DNA of 64,000 bases from Mucor racemosus (Eukaryota > Mucoromycota > Mucoromycetes > Mucorales > Mucoraceae): NCBI GenBank assembly GCA_027405735.1, contig JAPEHQ010000003.1, positions 1-64,000 on the forward strand, read 5' to 3'. The notes beneath the pieces were generated by a model. It ran no database searches and was not told where the DNA came from. It worked only from the letters and a program-made list of their open reading frames with translations. This document shows positions 63,368 to 64,000 of this stretch, piece after piece (within the stretch, counting starts at the first letter, position 1; each line of letters opens with the position of its first letter). The position numbers and the translations under genes are program-made.

Positions 63368-64000
63368 CGGTAACTACAATTCGTTTGTTAATATTAGTTG
63401 AATATATCTAATGGTGTCAGTATATACCATATTGACTTGTGTAAATGTTAATAATAAAGAGAGAGAGAGAAAAAAAAAAAAAAAAAGGGACCTGGAAAGA
63501 CAAATGTTAATTGGGTACTTTGAGCTGTATAAGGTACCACAAACCAAGACTCTTTTTTTATTTTAGCTTTAATTGTTATATTAATAAAATGACGCTAAAT
63601 CTGAAGCTTGATTTAAGCTTGAAATTATGCATTTTTCATTCAGTTTACGCATAACCGTATATTAATTTTTTACTCTGCAAGTTTGAATGTGTTTTTAATA
63701 TTTGGTATTTAGGAAATACATATACATGGCTCAAAGGTAATTCGGTATTTTTAATTTCGGTTGACTGGAACACCACTTCCTTGAGGTTATGTATTATACA
63801 CTTGCTCGATAATGGAGGAAAGCCTCCAGATCAGTTTCAATTTTGAGAAATATACGTCTGCATCCTGTTTGAGGTAATTTTAAACAATGCAATATGTGCA
63901 AAAGATCGTTATAAGCTATAAATCATCTATATATAAATACACAACAGAATTATGCCCTAAAACGAGAACTTTTAAAAAGCAATGCGCACCACTGCAAAAT
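63368..64000. other. Upstream region at window edge
   Basis: Promoter side of the Uds1-domain gene. A GA run and poly-A tract at 63456-63486 lie about 90-120 bp upstream of its ATG. No other gene seen up to the window end. Confidence 0.5.

Overview
The window is AT-rich nuclear DNA of a filamentous fungus, most likely an early-diverging mould of the Mucoromycota (Mucorales-like). The clues are many short introns (about 47-82 bp) with GTAAGT-type donors, a Mucor-type GPI-anchored chitin deacetylase, a DUF8032 regulator, and a PHO81-type SPX/ankyrin protein. Nothing bacterial, and no CRISPR array or operon, was seen. Exon joins were worked out by eye; every spliced gene model listed closes in frame.

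Layout. 1-12.1 kb is gene-free and built of nested repeats: a giant inverted repeat with CACTAC...GTAGTG ends (1823-9701), a second inverted repeat interleaved with it (917-1444 / 5484-6016), a 726-bp SINE-like insertion with a 14-bp target duplication, a tRNA-like relic, and one copy of a 2-kb repeat (R2) holding two solo LTRs. 12.1-19.1 kb holds a plasma-membrane H+-ATPase, ribosomal protein uL14 (Rpl23) and an acidic orphan protein, all on the minus strand. 19.1-22.7 kb is gene-poor. 22.7-26.4 kb is a PHO81-like phosphate regulator and 28.2-29.6 kb a chitin deacetylase. 29.6-34.7 kb is gene-poor with another fragment of the first repeat. 34.7-37.4 kb carries a tiny cytochrome c oxidase subunit gene and a single-pass membrane protein. 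37.4-44.4 kb is gene-poor and contains the second R2 copy (inverted), broken by a solo LTR and a 363-bp hAT-like MITE; a second, almost identical MITE lies beside it. 44.4-45.8 kb is a DUF8032 protein. 48.8-63.4 kb is gene-dense: a lysine-rich nuclear-type protein, a Gag-like single-exon gene, a mitochondrial rhomboid protease, cytochrome-b5 reductase, a small SMP-like protein, a LigB/DODA-type dioxygenase, a CHCH protein, an mL67/Mhr1-like protein, CNOT2, and a Uds1-domain coiled-coil protein.

The genes do not form one pathway. Several serve mitochondria (oxidase subunit, rhomboid, CHCH protein, mL67-like protein, possibly the b5 reductase). The most unusual material is the layered transposon record, in which empty and filled copies of one repeat within the window prove individual insertions, and the intact Gag-like gene with no neighbouring polymerase.
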